NCBI GenBank assembly: GCA_916048095.2
Contig: OU696573.1
Location: 6,256,918-6,320,917, forward strand
Length of the DNA stretch: 64,000 bases
DNA from: Sacculina carcini
Taxonomy: Eukaryota; Arthropoda; Thecostraca; Sacculinidae
Reading direction: 5' to 3'
The position numbers and the translations under genes are program-made. The first letter of the stretch is position 1. Each line of letters begins with the position of its first letter. Positions 53,618 through 64,000 of the stretch are shown piece after piece. The notes below the pieces were generated by a model, which was not told the DNA's origin, did not search any database, and saw nothing but the letters and a program-made list of their open reading frames with translations.

Positions 53618-53974
53618 TTATGTGAATAATGTCGGGAGTTTTCAGAGTTGTCTTTCGCGCAAGATACATTTTGGCGACGAGTTGTAGAGCCCTTTTTTGT
53701 ATTTTGGCGATGAACTTTGAGGGTGTCCCTCCACCAAAACATCGCCTGAAACAAAATAACTACCCCCCTCATGCTATAAAACAAATTGAAAAACAAGCCA
53801 TCGAGTCAGAACGGAAACAAAAGAGAAATTTAGACAATAATCTCTATTATTTGAAAATTTCATTTCTCTGGGAAGCCCACAGACGTCAATGTAAGGCACT
53901 CTAAGACGCACAGGATTGTCTAAGGTTCACACAGACAGACAGACGGAGGATCTCTTTTATATATATAGACTAGC
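53618..53974. other. spacer right of K2
   Basis: No gene recognised. It ends with (ACAG)n and TTTTATATATATAGACTAGC, after which the R1 array begins. Such a phrase often marks the end of a dispersed repeat in invertebrates, but the family is not identified. Confidence 0.4.
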
Positions 53975-55178
53975 ATTTAAACCCGCCCGTTGTGCGGAAC
54001 AATTCATAAAATTAAATTCACATTTAATTAGTAAACACATTGCAAATTAAAAAAGATTAAAGTAAATCCATAGAAATCCTAATCAATTGAAAAGTCTAAA
54101 TTTCATTATTTTTAATTTATATTTGGACAAGATATTATCCCTCTACCCACCTCATTTAAACCCGCCCGTGGTGCGGAATAATTCAGAACTCGAACACTAT
54201 CCGTTCTGAACCTTAAAATCAAACCCGTTAGTTTTGTATATGAACTCGTTTTACACGATGAAATTAAACGTTCTATTGTCTACAGTGGATCTATTGTCAT
54301 AGATTTGAACCCACACGTCGTGCGGAATAATTCATAAAGTAAAATCCATATTCAATCCATAAAAAAGAAGGAATACAAATTAAAAAGCAAAAACATTAAT
54401 CCGTAAATATGTTAACCAATAGAAAAGTCTAAATGTGGATATTTCCATTATAATTTTGTCAAAATAGTATTCCTCATCCTGCCTCATATTTAAACCTACC
54501 CGTCGTGCGGCATAATTCAGAACACAAACACGTAACAAACAATGAAAATTCTAGCATATAAACACGCCCGTCGTGCGGAGTAATCCATACTTTGAAAATT
54601 GTGTTCAATTCATAAGAGAAAAGTAATATGAATAAAAAAAAGAAAAAAGTAAAATGTCTGTAAAAAAAGTAATATAATGTCTAAATTTCTAAATTTTTAT
54701 ATTTAATTTGACAAAATATTTCTGCTAAACCTCCTCATATTTAAATCTGCCCGTCGTGCTGAATAATTCAGAACTCAGACACGAAACAATGAAAAATGAC
54801 TAAACTTTTTCATCATAATGTTTCAAAAATATATTCATAACTTAACATCACCATCTAACATTGAAACCCAGCCGTTGTGCGGAACAATTAATAAAGTAAA
54901 ATAAATATTGAATTCATTAAAGAAAACGAATACGAATTTATAAAAAAGCAAACCCATCAAAAGTCAAAAGATTGGCAAATCATTTTCCCTCGAACAGACT
55001 CATTTTTATACCCGCCTGTCGTGCAGAACGATAAGTAAAATAAAATGAACAAAAAACCAAAAAACTTAACCAATAGAAAAAGCTAAATTTGTAGATTTTT
55101 GTGTTAATTATTGTCTGAGTTTTTTCCCTCAACACTCCTCAAATTTATACCCGTCCTTCGTGTGTAGTAATTCAGAAG
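53975..55178. repeat. R1 degenerate array (CCCGTCGTGCGG core)
   Basis: Nine occurrences of TTTAAACCCGCCCGTCGTGCGGAA-like cores (split here for length: TTTAAACCCGCC, CGTCGTGCGGAA) at irregular spacing of about 70-185 bases. Two unit types mostly alternate: one continues AATTCATAAAGTAAAAT, the other AATTCAGAACTCGAACACG. CCGC and GCGG around CCGTCGT form a 4-bp stem. A related piece lies at 9365-9694. No coding capacity. Confidence 0.75.
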
Positions 55179-55383
55179 TGTAACACTATTGTTACGGTGT
55201 TCCCTCTGTTAAAGGACCGGTACAATTAGGAACTCACCACATTGGTGCCCCGAGTGATTTTGGTGAATGTAGTACGTTATCGGTCATATTTCTAATCGCT
55301 CCTGCTTCGTTAATTGTTGTTTGGTCTGTTTTGCTGGTTTCGCTTACGCCTGAGGATTGGTATTGTTATTTTTCAAATTGGTA

Positions 55384-55895
55384 TGGATCAAGAGGAAGCT
55401 GTCGCCATGGCTATCCAAATCAGGGCTCCACCGTTCATGTTCGAGAGTGTAGAGGCATGGTGCTCGATTCTTGAGGCTCAGTTTCAGGTGAACCGGCTAA
55501 GAAATCAAACCAAAATGTCTTACCATGCCCTGTCGGTTTTGCCCACGGAAGTAGTTGCGAAGCTCCCGAGGGAAGTAATGGATAAGAAGGAATTTGAGGC
55601 TCTGCGGGAAGCCCTCATCAGCATATACGAGCGCAGTAAACCAGAGTTGTTTGACAGCCTTTTGTCATCCGCGCAGATGACGGGTCGCCCTAGCGCGTTT
55701 TTCACGGAATTGTCAGTTGTAGGGGTCAAAATCGGTGTCAATGACGAGCTCCTTAGGCACAAATATTTGCAGGCATTGCCCAACCCGGTTCGCATGGTTC
55801 TCGCGGCAATGAAGGATCTATCCCTGCAGAATATTGGTAAACTGGCCGACGAATTGGTTCCCTGTTGCACGGGGACGCTTGTCATCTCAGCGTAG
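55384..55895 (+). pseudogene. element M gag part
   Basis: Fossil LTR-element part with capsid-like helices (WCSILEAQFQVNRLRNQ, YHALSVLP, LREALISIYERSKPEL). Confidence 0.7.
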
Positions 55896-56509
55896 GCCGC
55901 CCAGCCAGTTCCAACATTCCCGTTGGTCTCCGACCGTTTTCCAGAGGGCAGCGACCCCAAGTTTGTCGCGCACATTTGTACTTTGGGAACAACGCCAGGA
56001 CGTGCAAGCCCTGGTGCAAGTGACCTGCCAAACAGCGGAACCTGCAAATACAGCCGTCGTCACGTCCCGCATCGTCACCGCAACCGGCGGAAAACTGAAA
56101 AGGCAGGTTAGTGTCGCCGCGGCCGCTGGCCTGCCACTTATTTAAGTCGCAGTAGTAGCCGTAGACAAGAAACTCACGTTTATAGTCGATACTGGTGCTG
56201 GTGTGTCGTCGATTCCGCCGAAATATGTAAATAGTTTGTGTGTTTGCCCATCGCCAGTACAACTCACATCTGCTTCCGGGCAAAGTATCAAGGTGCACGG
56301 TGAAGTGAAACCTAGAGCTAATAATTAACAATCTCAGACGGAAATTCAAATTGACTTTTTTGGTCGCCGAAGTTGTCTCTCCTCTTCTAGGGCAGGAATT
56401 TCTGGCGCACTACGGGCTGCTCGTGGACTGCAAGGCGCAAATGCTGCGCGATAGTACTACACGTTGATGTACGGCCACGCAATCATCACAATACAGTTCA
56501 TGTGCGCTT

Positions 56510-58388
56510 GTGGTTAACCACAGCGCCAATTTTCCACAACACATGCAGCATATGTTACGCAGGTATCCAGCACTGACGGCGCCTCTCCAACAAGACGACG
56601 AACGAGGAACCAAAACAGAGGTATCACATTCTATCGACACAGGTTGCGCTGCCCCGTCGTTTGCGTCTCCTCGACGACTCGCGCCGGAGAAGGAACGGTC
56701 TGCCAAAGCTGCGTTTGCATCTCTGCTGGAGCAGGGAATAATCCGGCTGTCAAAATCACCGTGGGCGTCGCCGCTACATATGCTGGCCAAAAATACACCA
56801 GGTGAGTGGCGCATTACGGGAGATTACCGTGCGTTGAACACCAATACGATCCCCGACAGGTACCCTCTGCCGCATATTCATAATGTGTCAGCGAAACTGC
56901 ATGGTGTCAATATTTTTTCTAAACTAGACCTGTTGAAAGCATTCTACCAGATTCCCATGGCCGAAGACGATATCAAGAAGACAGCTGTGACCACGCCCTT
57001 TGGCTTGTTCGAATATCTGTACCTGCCACTGGGCCTCAAAAACTCGGCAGCTACATTTCAACGCTTCATGGATGCTATATTCAGGGAGTTGCCGTTTGTT
57101 TTTGCATACTTGGATGACCTACTTGTGTTTTCGTCAAGTGCGGCCGAGCACGAGCGCCACCTTGAGGCTGTTTTCCAGGTGTTGGAGAACCACAGACTGC
57201 GCCTGTCGCTAGACAAATGTCACTTCTTTACGCCAGAGGTGATCTTCCTCGGTCATCAGGTGACAGCAGGTGGCACAAAACCACCAGCAAAGAAGGTTGC
57301 GACTATATCGGAGATGCAGCGCCCAGAAGATGCCGCCGGTTTGCGTCGCTACATTGGAATGATTAGCTTTTACAGGCGGATGCTACCCGACTTCGCAAAC
57401 ATCGTGTTCCCGATGTCGGAGCTGATGCGACTGCAGCCGAAGGCCAAGGTGCTGCAGTGGACGACTGAAGCAAACGACAGCTTCCAGAGAAGCAATATAA
57501 TGTTGGAGGAGGCGTGTACGCTGCCGCATCCTTGCCCGGAGGGTAACCAGCGGATGCTTGTCACAGACGCATCATCGAGAGCTGTCGGTGGAGCACTCCA
57601 TCAAATGGTGCAAGGTCAGTCACAGCCTATCTCTCTCTTCTCTAAGAAACTTTCGGCACCCCAACAAAAATACTCTACCTATGATCGAGAGCTTTTGGCA
57701 GCATACTTGGCTGTAGTGCATTTCAGATGTTTTCTCGATGGTCGCCAGGTGACGTTGTTGACAGATCATAAACCGCTGGTGGCTGCATTCGTCAGTCAAA
57801 AGCCGGCCAAGTCCGATCGTCAACAGCGTCACTGGTCCTACATCAGCGAATATGCACAGGATGTACAGCACATCAAGGGTGGTGACAACCGAGTGTCTGA
57901 CTGTCTGTCGAGGTCCATCAACAGCGTCATTGTAGATGTATGTGATCTGCCAGCGATCGCGGCGGCGCAAGCAACGGATGAAGAGGTACAAGCAAGGCGG
58001 GACAAGCTGAAAGCCTACACCATTTCCGGCCAACATCAGCTGCTCTGCGACGTCTCAGACGTGAACCCGAGACCGTACCTGCCTCTACAGTGCCGCTATG
58101 CGGTATTCAGGACGCTGCACGAGCCGTCTCATCCTGGTCTGCAGTCGACGATCAAGCTGCTAAAACAAAGGTATTTTTGGCCTCGTATGGATGCTGACAT
58201 ACTTCGATGGGTTAAAGAGTGTGTGGCTTGTCAGCAAGCGAAAGTTCACCGCCACACGAAGTCACCCCTATCTGACTTTTCGCTTCCAGGTGCGCGATTC
58301 GAAACGCTACACATGGACATTGTGGGTCCACTGCCGCCGCAACTTCCAGAGGGTCAGTCTTTTGCCAAACCGTATAGGTACTTACTGA
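56510..58388 (+). pseudogene. element M pol part
   Basis: Fossil LTR-element part: RT (SPWASPLHMLAKN, RITGDYRALN, FSKLDLLKAFYQIPM, FAYLDDLLVF), RNase H (LVTDASSRAVGGALHQ, YDRELLAAYLAVVHFR, LTDHKPL) and integrase start (HEPSHPGLQSTIKLLK, CVACQQAK, HMDIVGPLPP). Confidence 0.8.
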
Positions 58389-58389
58389 A

Positions 58390-60428
58390 AGAGGATGATC
58401 TTGATGTGCTGTACCGCTTCGTATGCCGACGAACGAAGCGGTTGAAGCGTGTGAAGTCCACCGAGAGAAGGCAGCCGTCTGGCGTGCCGTCTGCCTTGCG
58501 CTTGCCGACAACGACGATGGGTGAGCACCAATCTGTCGGGTGGGAGACCGGCTCGATGACGATCTGGTGCTGAAGCTGCTCTAGCTGCTATTGTGCCTGG
58601 GCGTGATAACAGAACGGTACGGAGCGGGGAGCCGTCACGTTGTACGGCACCGCGTTATCGCGCGTATCGATCCGCATTGCCCCGCGTTTCATCTCCCGGA
58701 GAGGACCGTCCGTGGAGAACACACGAGGGAAGGCCGCTATAAGCTGTTCGCTGTGCGCACGTCGGTCCGCCGCTGTTGGCTGAGCTGTGTTGGTCCAGCG
58801 CGGGCATTGTTGAGGTGTTGCTGCCGGTCCAGCGGTCACCTGCTGCAGGTGCTGTTCGCGAGATATCTGCCGAGGGAATGCGCGGTGCAGTAGATGCAGC
58901 TCCACTGCGTCTCGCCAGCAGAGCAGAGCACAGCGCACTGACAGCACCACGTAGAGAGTGGAGCAGCAGGATGCATCACCGAGTCACAATACTGCCTCGC
59001 ACGTGCCCAGACACCGCAGTCCTACCGTTGGCAACACGCAGGCGCGACGACGATGGGCGCAAGCTACTGGCGGCCACTCCGAGCTGCTGCGCAACCCAAG
59101 AGTCAATTACCGACACATCGGCGCCAGAGTCGCATCGCCACTTGACCTCGCGCGGCGCGCCACCGCCTACTGAAACGGCAATGTGAACGGCGGTTAAGCG
59201 CGTTTGTTTTTGGTCATCAACCACATCACCGATATACGGGCACATATCTAATGTGTTATCATCATAATCAAATTCTTCGGCAACATCGGCGACGTCGCGG
59301 AAAAAACTATTTCTACGACGGCGGGTACCGGGCAGCGATGAGCGACAGACGCGCGCGTAGTGCCCGCGTTTTTCACAGCGACGACACATGCTCTCCGCAG
59401 CGCGGCACGGCACTGTCTGGTGGTGCCCAACACAGCGGACGCACTGGACGGAGTCATTGCTGTTTGCATGCGCAACACCGATGCGCGGTTGCAGATGGCG
59501 TACAGCGGCGACCTCTGCGCGGGGAGCAGAAGAATCAGCCCCATCGGGCTCGGTGTTACGCATGGCTGCAGCGTCCTGGCGGGCAGACTCAGCCGTTTGA
59601 CATACCTGAGCTGCCTTTTTCAGCGTCAGGTCTTTGTGTGCGACCTGCAGGAGCTGGTGCAGGGCAGCAGAGTCGGCTTTCCCCATCACTAACTGATCGC
59701 GAAGACGCTCGTCACGGCAGGCAGTGCAAAAATCGCAGCTGGCGGCAATTTCTCGCAGAGAGCGCAGAAATTCGCTAACATTCTCGCCGTCCCGCTGACG
59801 ACGGATGAAAAATCGCCAGCGCTCCACCAGCACATTTTGCCGCAACTGCTGATGCTCCTCCAATAGGCGGATGCAGTCGGGCAAATCAGCCGTCGCCGGC
59901 AGCGTCAGTGAGTGGCGGATGACGCGGCACCACTCGTCGTTCAGCAGTGTCGTGAGCAGCGCTTGTTGCTGCGCAGGGCTCAGGCATTCACTGCCTGACA
60001 GTGTGGTATACGCCAGCACGCGCTCCTTCCAGGAGGTGAAGTCGGCTGCCGATGCGGCGTAGGCTAGACAGGCTAGGGCTAGACGTAGGCTAGACGGCGT
60101 AGGCTAGGGCTGGTGGCTGACAATGAGCCATGGTGTGTGGGGCGACTGCAGGCAAGCTGGCGGGGGCTGCCATTGCAAGCTGCTGGCGAGCGAGCTGAGT
60201 CACCAGCTCTGTGAGCTGGTCCAGCTTTTGCCGTTGGTCGTCTCGTAGCGGCTGCGCCATGTAAGATATATTAAATAGCACTGACGATAACAATAACAAC
60301 ACCAATAATACAATAATACAACGCCACGAAACGCACACCACCACTGCTGTACACACACTGGCTGACGGCCGTTAGCGTCACCCACGCCTTATACATTCGC
60401 TCCCCTGGCGGTGTAGCCGCACACTACA
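58390..60428 (-). mobile_element. Gypsy-type LTR element K3, truncated
   Basis: Third K-family copy. Only the 5' LTR (about 60262-60428, TGTAAGATATATTA...CACTACA) and gag, protease and the first RT part remain. Its LTR and coding parts are visibly more diverged from K1 and K2 than those are from each other, so it is older. The other end is missing: it stops against element M on the left, and its LTR abuts a CR1/L2 LINE fragment on the right. Confidence 0.8.
60262..60428 (-). repeat. K3 LTR (5')
   Basis: Diverged version of the 176-bp K LTR. Its internal side again starts TGGCGCAG, with the gag ATG formed across the border. Confidence 0.8.
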
Positions 60429-60850
60429 GATACATATCGAGAAGAACGAGGAGAACTGATTGACGATAGGAAAATTTAGATACGATTTAATGAGTAACTG
60501 AAATAAGGACAGATTCCGTAGAGTGACAGGAGCGAAAGCCAGATTGGAAGGGATGAAGGACCTGGGAAATAAGGGGAGACAACTGGGAAAAAATCGCTGA
60601 TTCAAGGAGTTTTGAAGGAAAGCAGAGAAGAGATATAGGACGGTAATTAGCGCATTCGGACGGATTTAATGTCGGTTTTTAAGGATAGGATGGACGATGG
60701 CATGCTTATCAGATAGCAATTGGCCATGAAAAATGATGAGTTAATGAGATTTAATAGATAAGGAACAAGATACAATATTGAAGGAGAGATAGCTCTAGGA
60801 TTAATAGGATCGTCCGGAGAGAAGGAAATTTTGAGGGAAGATATCATGGT
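60429..60850 (-). mobile_element. CR1/L2 LINE fragment, copy of the 1-704 fragment
   Basis: 60430-60700 matches 430-704 almost base for base (CATATCGAGAAGAACGAGG, GGGGAGACAACTGGGAAAAAAT, GCGCATTCGGACGG). It extends about 150 bases further upstream in the element (SPSILYLVPYLLNLINSSFF), sequence the left copy lacks. Bounded by the K3 LTR on its left. Confidence 0.85.
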
Positions 60851-61225
60851 AAGAATATTCGAGAGACGTATTTACGAGAATGAAGTGAATTGTAGAGACT
60901 GTAGCGGACACACGAGAACACGATACGATGTATATTGTCAACCGTCATATGCGTACGTAAAAAAACGCAGGTGAGACAAAGACAATAAGTGTTGCCAATC
61001 CCAGGACCTGGCCACAGCCCCCCTCTAAGAACCTGATACCTCGGGAAGGTACTGACACAAGAGGTTCGTGATTACATGGCAAACATACAGGTAAAACACA
61101 CGGATACAAATATACAGGATCTCCCTCTACTTTGCGCAAATTCTGTGTAACTCATTGAATTAGAAACACCGGAAACACACAACCAGGAAACTCTCAACAT
61201 TATAAACACTCGCAATAAGAACTTT
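60851..61225. other. probable 3' end of element N
   Basis: No gene seen. Lies directly downstream of the element N integrase, so it may hold its LTR; the second LTR would be outside the window. Confidence 0.4.
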
Positions 61226-61234
61226 GTTAAATGT

Positions 61235-62012
61235 AAGAAGGTAAGACGTTGTTAAATGTAAGCGTGAAGGTCAAATTAACCTTGTATGACCTGTCTAGTG
61301 AGCCGCGGTGAGCATCCACACGAACAAACACATGACTGGCTTGTGACAGGTGAGGAGACACAAAAGTAGAAGGAGGTTCCTGTGTCTGGTGCCATGATGT
61401 TGGGACAGGTCTCAGTCGGGCGATGGCCGTGGAAATGTTGCGAACAAAATCTCTGTTGGGAAGAGCGTCGGTCGGCAAAAAGAACTGATGAGGCAGACAA
61501 ATGGGCTCACCAAACACGAGCTGAGCTGGAGAGCAACCGATGTCGGGTTTCAGCGTTGTTCTGAGACCTAGCATCACCATCGGCAAGGCGTCCAGCCAGT
61601 TATGATGATTTTGGAGTGATGCCATCAGCAAAACCTTCAGATTGCGGTGTAGTTGTTCGAGGAGACCACTTTGTTGAGGTTGATGCGCCAATGTTGTTGT
61701 GCATTGTACACCAAGAAGCGACCAAAGTTCACTCCAGAGCTCCCCAACGAATTGTCGACCGCGGTCAGATGTGATCGTTAAGCACATTCCAAAACGGGAT
61801 ATCCACCCCAATAGCACTCGCGCACACAATTTTCCTGTGGAGTTAGTCATCGGGACCGCCTCGGGGTAGGGGGTGAAGCGGTCAATGATGGTGAAAAGAT
61901 AACGGTGCCCATTTGCCGGATCTAGGGGGCAAACAATGTCGACATGTAATGCTTCGAAGCGACCTGAAGGAGTAGCTGAGCGTTTCAACGGCGTATTTTG
62001 ATGTCGGGCCAC
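61235..62012 (-). pseudogene. element N integrase part
   Basis: Fossil LTR-element part: catalytic core with VDIVCPLDP, SDRGRQF and the downstream Glu region, then a C-terminal region typical of Gypsy integrases (GLRTTLKPDIGCSPAQLVFG). Confidence 0.75.
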
Positions 62013-62049
62013 CTTATAATTCTGGCAATGAAGACACGTGCGAGTTCAC

Positions 62050-63400
62050 TTAGTTAAGTCGGCACTCATGCCCTTCCACACAAATCGCTCAGTGATTGGG
62101 CGCTTTGTAGCCCGGGTGCCGTGGTGGTGGATACCGTGAAGGCGGTCGAATGTGGGTCCGCGAAGTGAAGTCGGAACGAGAGGACGATGAGAGCCAGTGG
62201 ACATATCAACTACCAGTGGGTGTTCGGTTCCTGCGACTTGTAGTCTTCTGATGGTCAACGATGGATTCGTAGATAAGGCAGCTACTTCAGGGTCTTTGCT
62301 TTGTCGTTTGGTCAATTCACTACTGTTTACTTTTTGCTGAGCGATGTTGAAGCACGTTGAGACTATTGGGGACTCCAATGGTTCACTGACTTGATGTGGT
62401 CGACTTAGACAATCCGATACTGCGTTGGCTGCCCCACTCACATGCCTGATGTCTGTAGAATATTCGCTGAGGAAGGCTAATTCTCGAGTCAAACGTGTTG
62501 AACGCTCCGTTTTCGAGGTGAATGCGTAGATCAGTGGCTTGTGATCTGTTACGAGTTGGACGTCCGCACGGCCTTCAAGAAGGTGATGAAAACGCCGGAC
62601 AGCACTCACCAACGCAAAAAGCTCACGGTCACCGGCGCTCCATTTCTTCTGTGTGATTGACAAAATTTTTGAATGGAAGGCGCTAGGCACTATCTTGTTG
62701 TCGAATTCTTGTTGGAGAACGGCACCAATGGCTGTGGACGATGCATCAGCGACGACTTAGATTGGAATGTCCTGGCGTGGAAAAGCGAGTGTTACTGCTG
62801 ACCCTAACATGGATTTCGACTTGTCGAAGGCAGTTTGATGCTTTGGTTCCCATGTAAATTCGTGTTCATTTCGATTTGCTAGTTCATCATGCCTCTGAAG
62901 CGACGACATGAAGTGACGTCTTGTGGCGACTTTACAAGCTTGAGTGCATCTACTCTGTCGTGCATCGGAGCCAAACCCTCGCTGGAGACTTTATAACCGA
63001 GGAATTCGATGGAGGATGTACCTAACACGTACTATTCGGGAGAGATGACAAGGCCTTGAAGTTGCAGACGGTCGAGCAAGGCTGTTAGGTCTTTGATGTG
63101 TGTTTCTAAATCAGGCAAATACACAAGAATATCGTCTATTTAGGCGAAAATCCGCGGAAGTCCACGGAGCACACCATCGATAAACCTCATAAATGTCTGC
63201 GCGGCATTGCATAACCCGAACGACATGCGGGTGTATTCATACAGGCCGAATGGCGCAATGATTACAGTTTTGGGGCGGTGTGCCGGATGAACTGGTATTT
63301 GAGCAAAGGCTCGTTTCAAATCCAGTTTGCTGAAAACCGTGGAGCCACTCAACTGGTCGGCGAATGACTGAGCATCCGGAACAGGTTATCGGTCTTTCAC
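62050..63400 (-). pseudogene. element N reverse transcriptase and RNase H part
   Basis: Fossil LTR-element part: RT blocks FSKLDLKRAFAQIPVH and MRFIDGVLRGLPRIFA, RNase H block WSAGDRELFALVSAVR with a connected tether (TRELAFLSEYSTDI). Confidence 0.75.
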
Positions 63401-64000
63401 TGTTATAGCGTTGAGACGTTCGTAACAACCGACTGTCCTGAAGCTGGTATTATCCCCTTTCCAGACCAAATGGATCGGACTGGCCCATTCAGAGGACAAT
63501 GACACCAGGATTCCGTGTAACAGCAGGTCATTGACTTCCTCTTTAGACGTACGTTTGTCTGGAGGGAGTCGGCGTGCGCGCGCAAACACAAGAATATCGC
63601 AAACAAACAGGGCGGCTGTTTGTGATGATCATGTGTTCGGTGACAGATGTCGGCGTATCCACATTAGCGTTGGACGGTGAACATAACAATTTGAATTGTT
63701 TAGATAAGCGAAGTGAAGCAAAGAGTTCGCAAGGAGGTAATGAGTTGTCTCCAGCGGATTTCACTGCCGCTATAGTCATGAGTGGTTCACTAGACAATGG
63801 ACTTGCGTGACAACATGAAACAGAAAGATGTGTCGAGCAGTCGTGGATACGTGAGTTTTCCATATCTGGCATAAGGCCGTGCTCACGAAGGAAATCAGCG
63901 CCCAATATAGGTATTGGGACGTCGCCGACCAGAAATTTGAATTCATACTTTCGACCAAGTCCCAGGTCGAGAGTCATTTTGTGACCTACGGAGAACACTT

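Larger units (their letters stand above)
55180..58388 (+). mobile_element. Gypsy-type LTR retrotransposon M, truncated fossil
   Basis: Plus-strand LTR-element fossil. A leader with a primer-binding-site-like TTGGTGCCCCGAGTG at about 55240, then gag (MDQEEAVAMAIQIRAPPF), protease (VDTGAGVSS), RT (YLDDLLVF), RNase H and the start of integrase. It is cut at about 58388 where K3 begins; no LTR pair is visible. Broken in several places. Ty3/Gypsy by order and spelling. Middle-aged to old. Confidence 0.8.
61226..64000 (-). mobile_element. Gypsy-type LTR retrotransposon N, fossil, runs off the window
   Basis: Minus-strand LTR-element fossil. From the right: protease end (ILGADFLREHGL), RT (KLDLKRAFAQIPVHP, YEYTRMSFGLCNAAQ), RNase H (ELFALVSAVRRFHHLLEG, LVTDHKPLIYAFT, HVSGAANAVSDCLSR), integrase (FEALHVDIVCPL, TITSDRGRQFVG, RTTLKPDIGCSPAQLVF). 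Broken in many places. Ty3/Gypsy by spelling; different from M and K. Confidence 0.8.

Noticed and set aside
53975-55178. CRISPR-like array (short repeats with variable spacers)
   Set aside because: Repeats are degenerate, spacing ranges from about 70 to 185 bases, the spacers resemble each other, and the context is eukaryotic with no cas genes.

Overview
This is eukaryotic, repeat-dominated DNA, most likely from an arthropod. The pointers are an interstitial (CCTAA)n/(TTAGG)n array at 22.9-23.1 kb (TTAGG is the usual arthropod telomere unit) and a mix of CR1/L2-group, Jockey-like and I-group LINEs, Ty3/Gypsy LTR elements, Tigger/pogo, piggyBac and hAT transposons. There are no operons and no bacterial-style genes. 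The species cannot be fixed from the sequence alone.

Layout. 1-12.8 kb: stacked LINEs. A minus-strand CR1/L2 fragment meets a plus-strand copy head to head at about 704. That copy (LINE B) is split by a younger relative (LINE A, 1131-3210). Then come an isolated LINE ORF1 (4.9-5.5 kb), a Jockey/CR1-like LINE C joined in frame to the start of LINE D (5.5-9.4 kb), a hAT MITE, a truncated LINE E tail and LINE G. 12.8-14.6 kb: AT-rich low-copy DNA with two exon-like islands; the one at 14098-14271 is a plausible last coding exon. 14.6-16.7 kb: a decayed Tigger transposon with its terminal repeats. 17-18.2 kb: LINE H, split by a short repeat (Q) that also splits LINE G. 18.4-21.8 kb: a truncated Gypsy fossil. 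21.8-25.3 kb: repeat R2, an ~850-bp inverted-repeat element holding the TTAGG array, and orphan hAT and piggyBac ends. 25.6-26.4 kb: the best host-gene candidate, a minus-strand gene encoding a 204-aa protein, with a likely upstream exon. 27.6-30.4 kb: LINE E with an open reverse-transcriptase ORF.

30.4-46.1 kb is one nested stack built into a second copy of R2. R2 was entered by a LINE tail, whose (TTG)n tail was entered by LINE F. Next to that, a hAT-type element (35462-46083) holds Gypsy J and a piggyBac element, and the piggyBac holds LTR element K1 and a hAT MITE. The uninterrupted R2 copy at 21.8-22.3 kb serves as the empty-site control. 46.1-64 kb: LINE P lying inside a 22-bp minisatellite, a tRNA-derived SINE, LTR element K2 with 176-bp LTRs, a degenerate array around a CCCGTCGTGCGG core, Gypsy M, a truncated K3, a LINE fragment matching the left end of the window, and Gypsy N running off the right edge.

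Most notable: a 2A-like motif (DVEPHPGP) ahead of a PHD-like finger in LINE F; LINEs F and P both flanked by simple tandem repeat; the K family, whose gag start codon spans the LTR/primer-binding-site junction; and the four-deep nest with target duplications at most levels.
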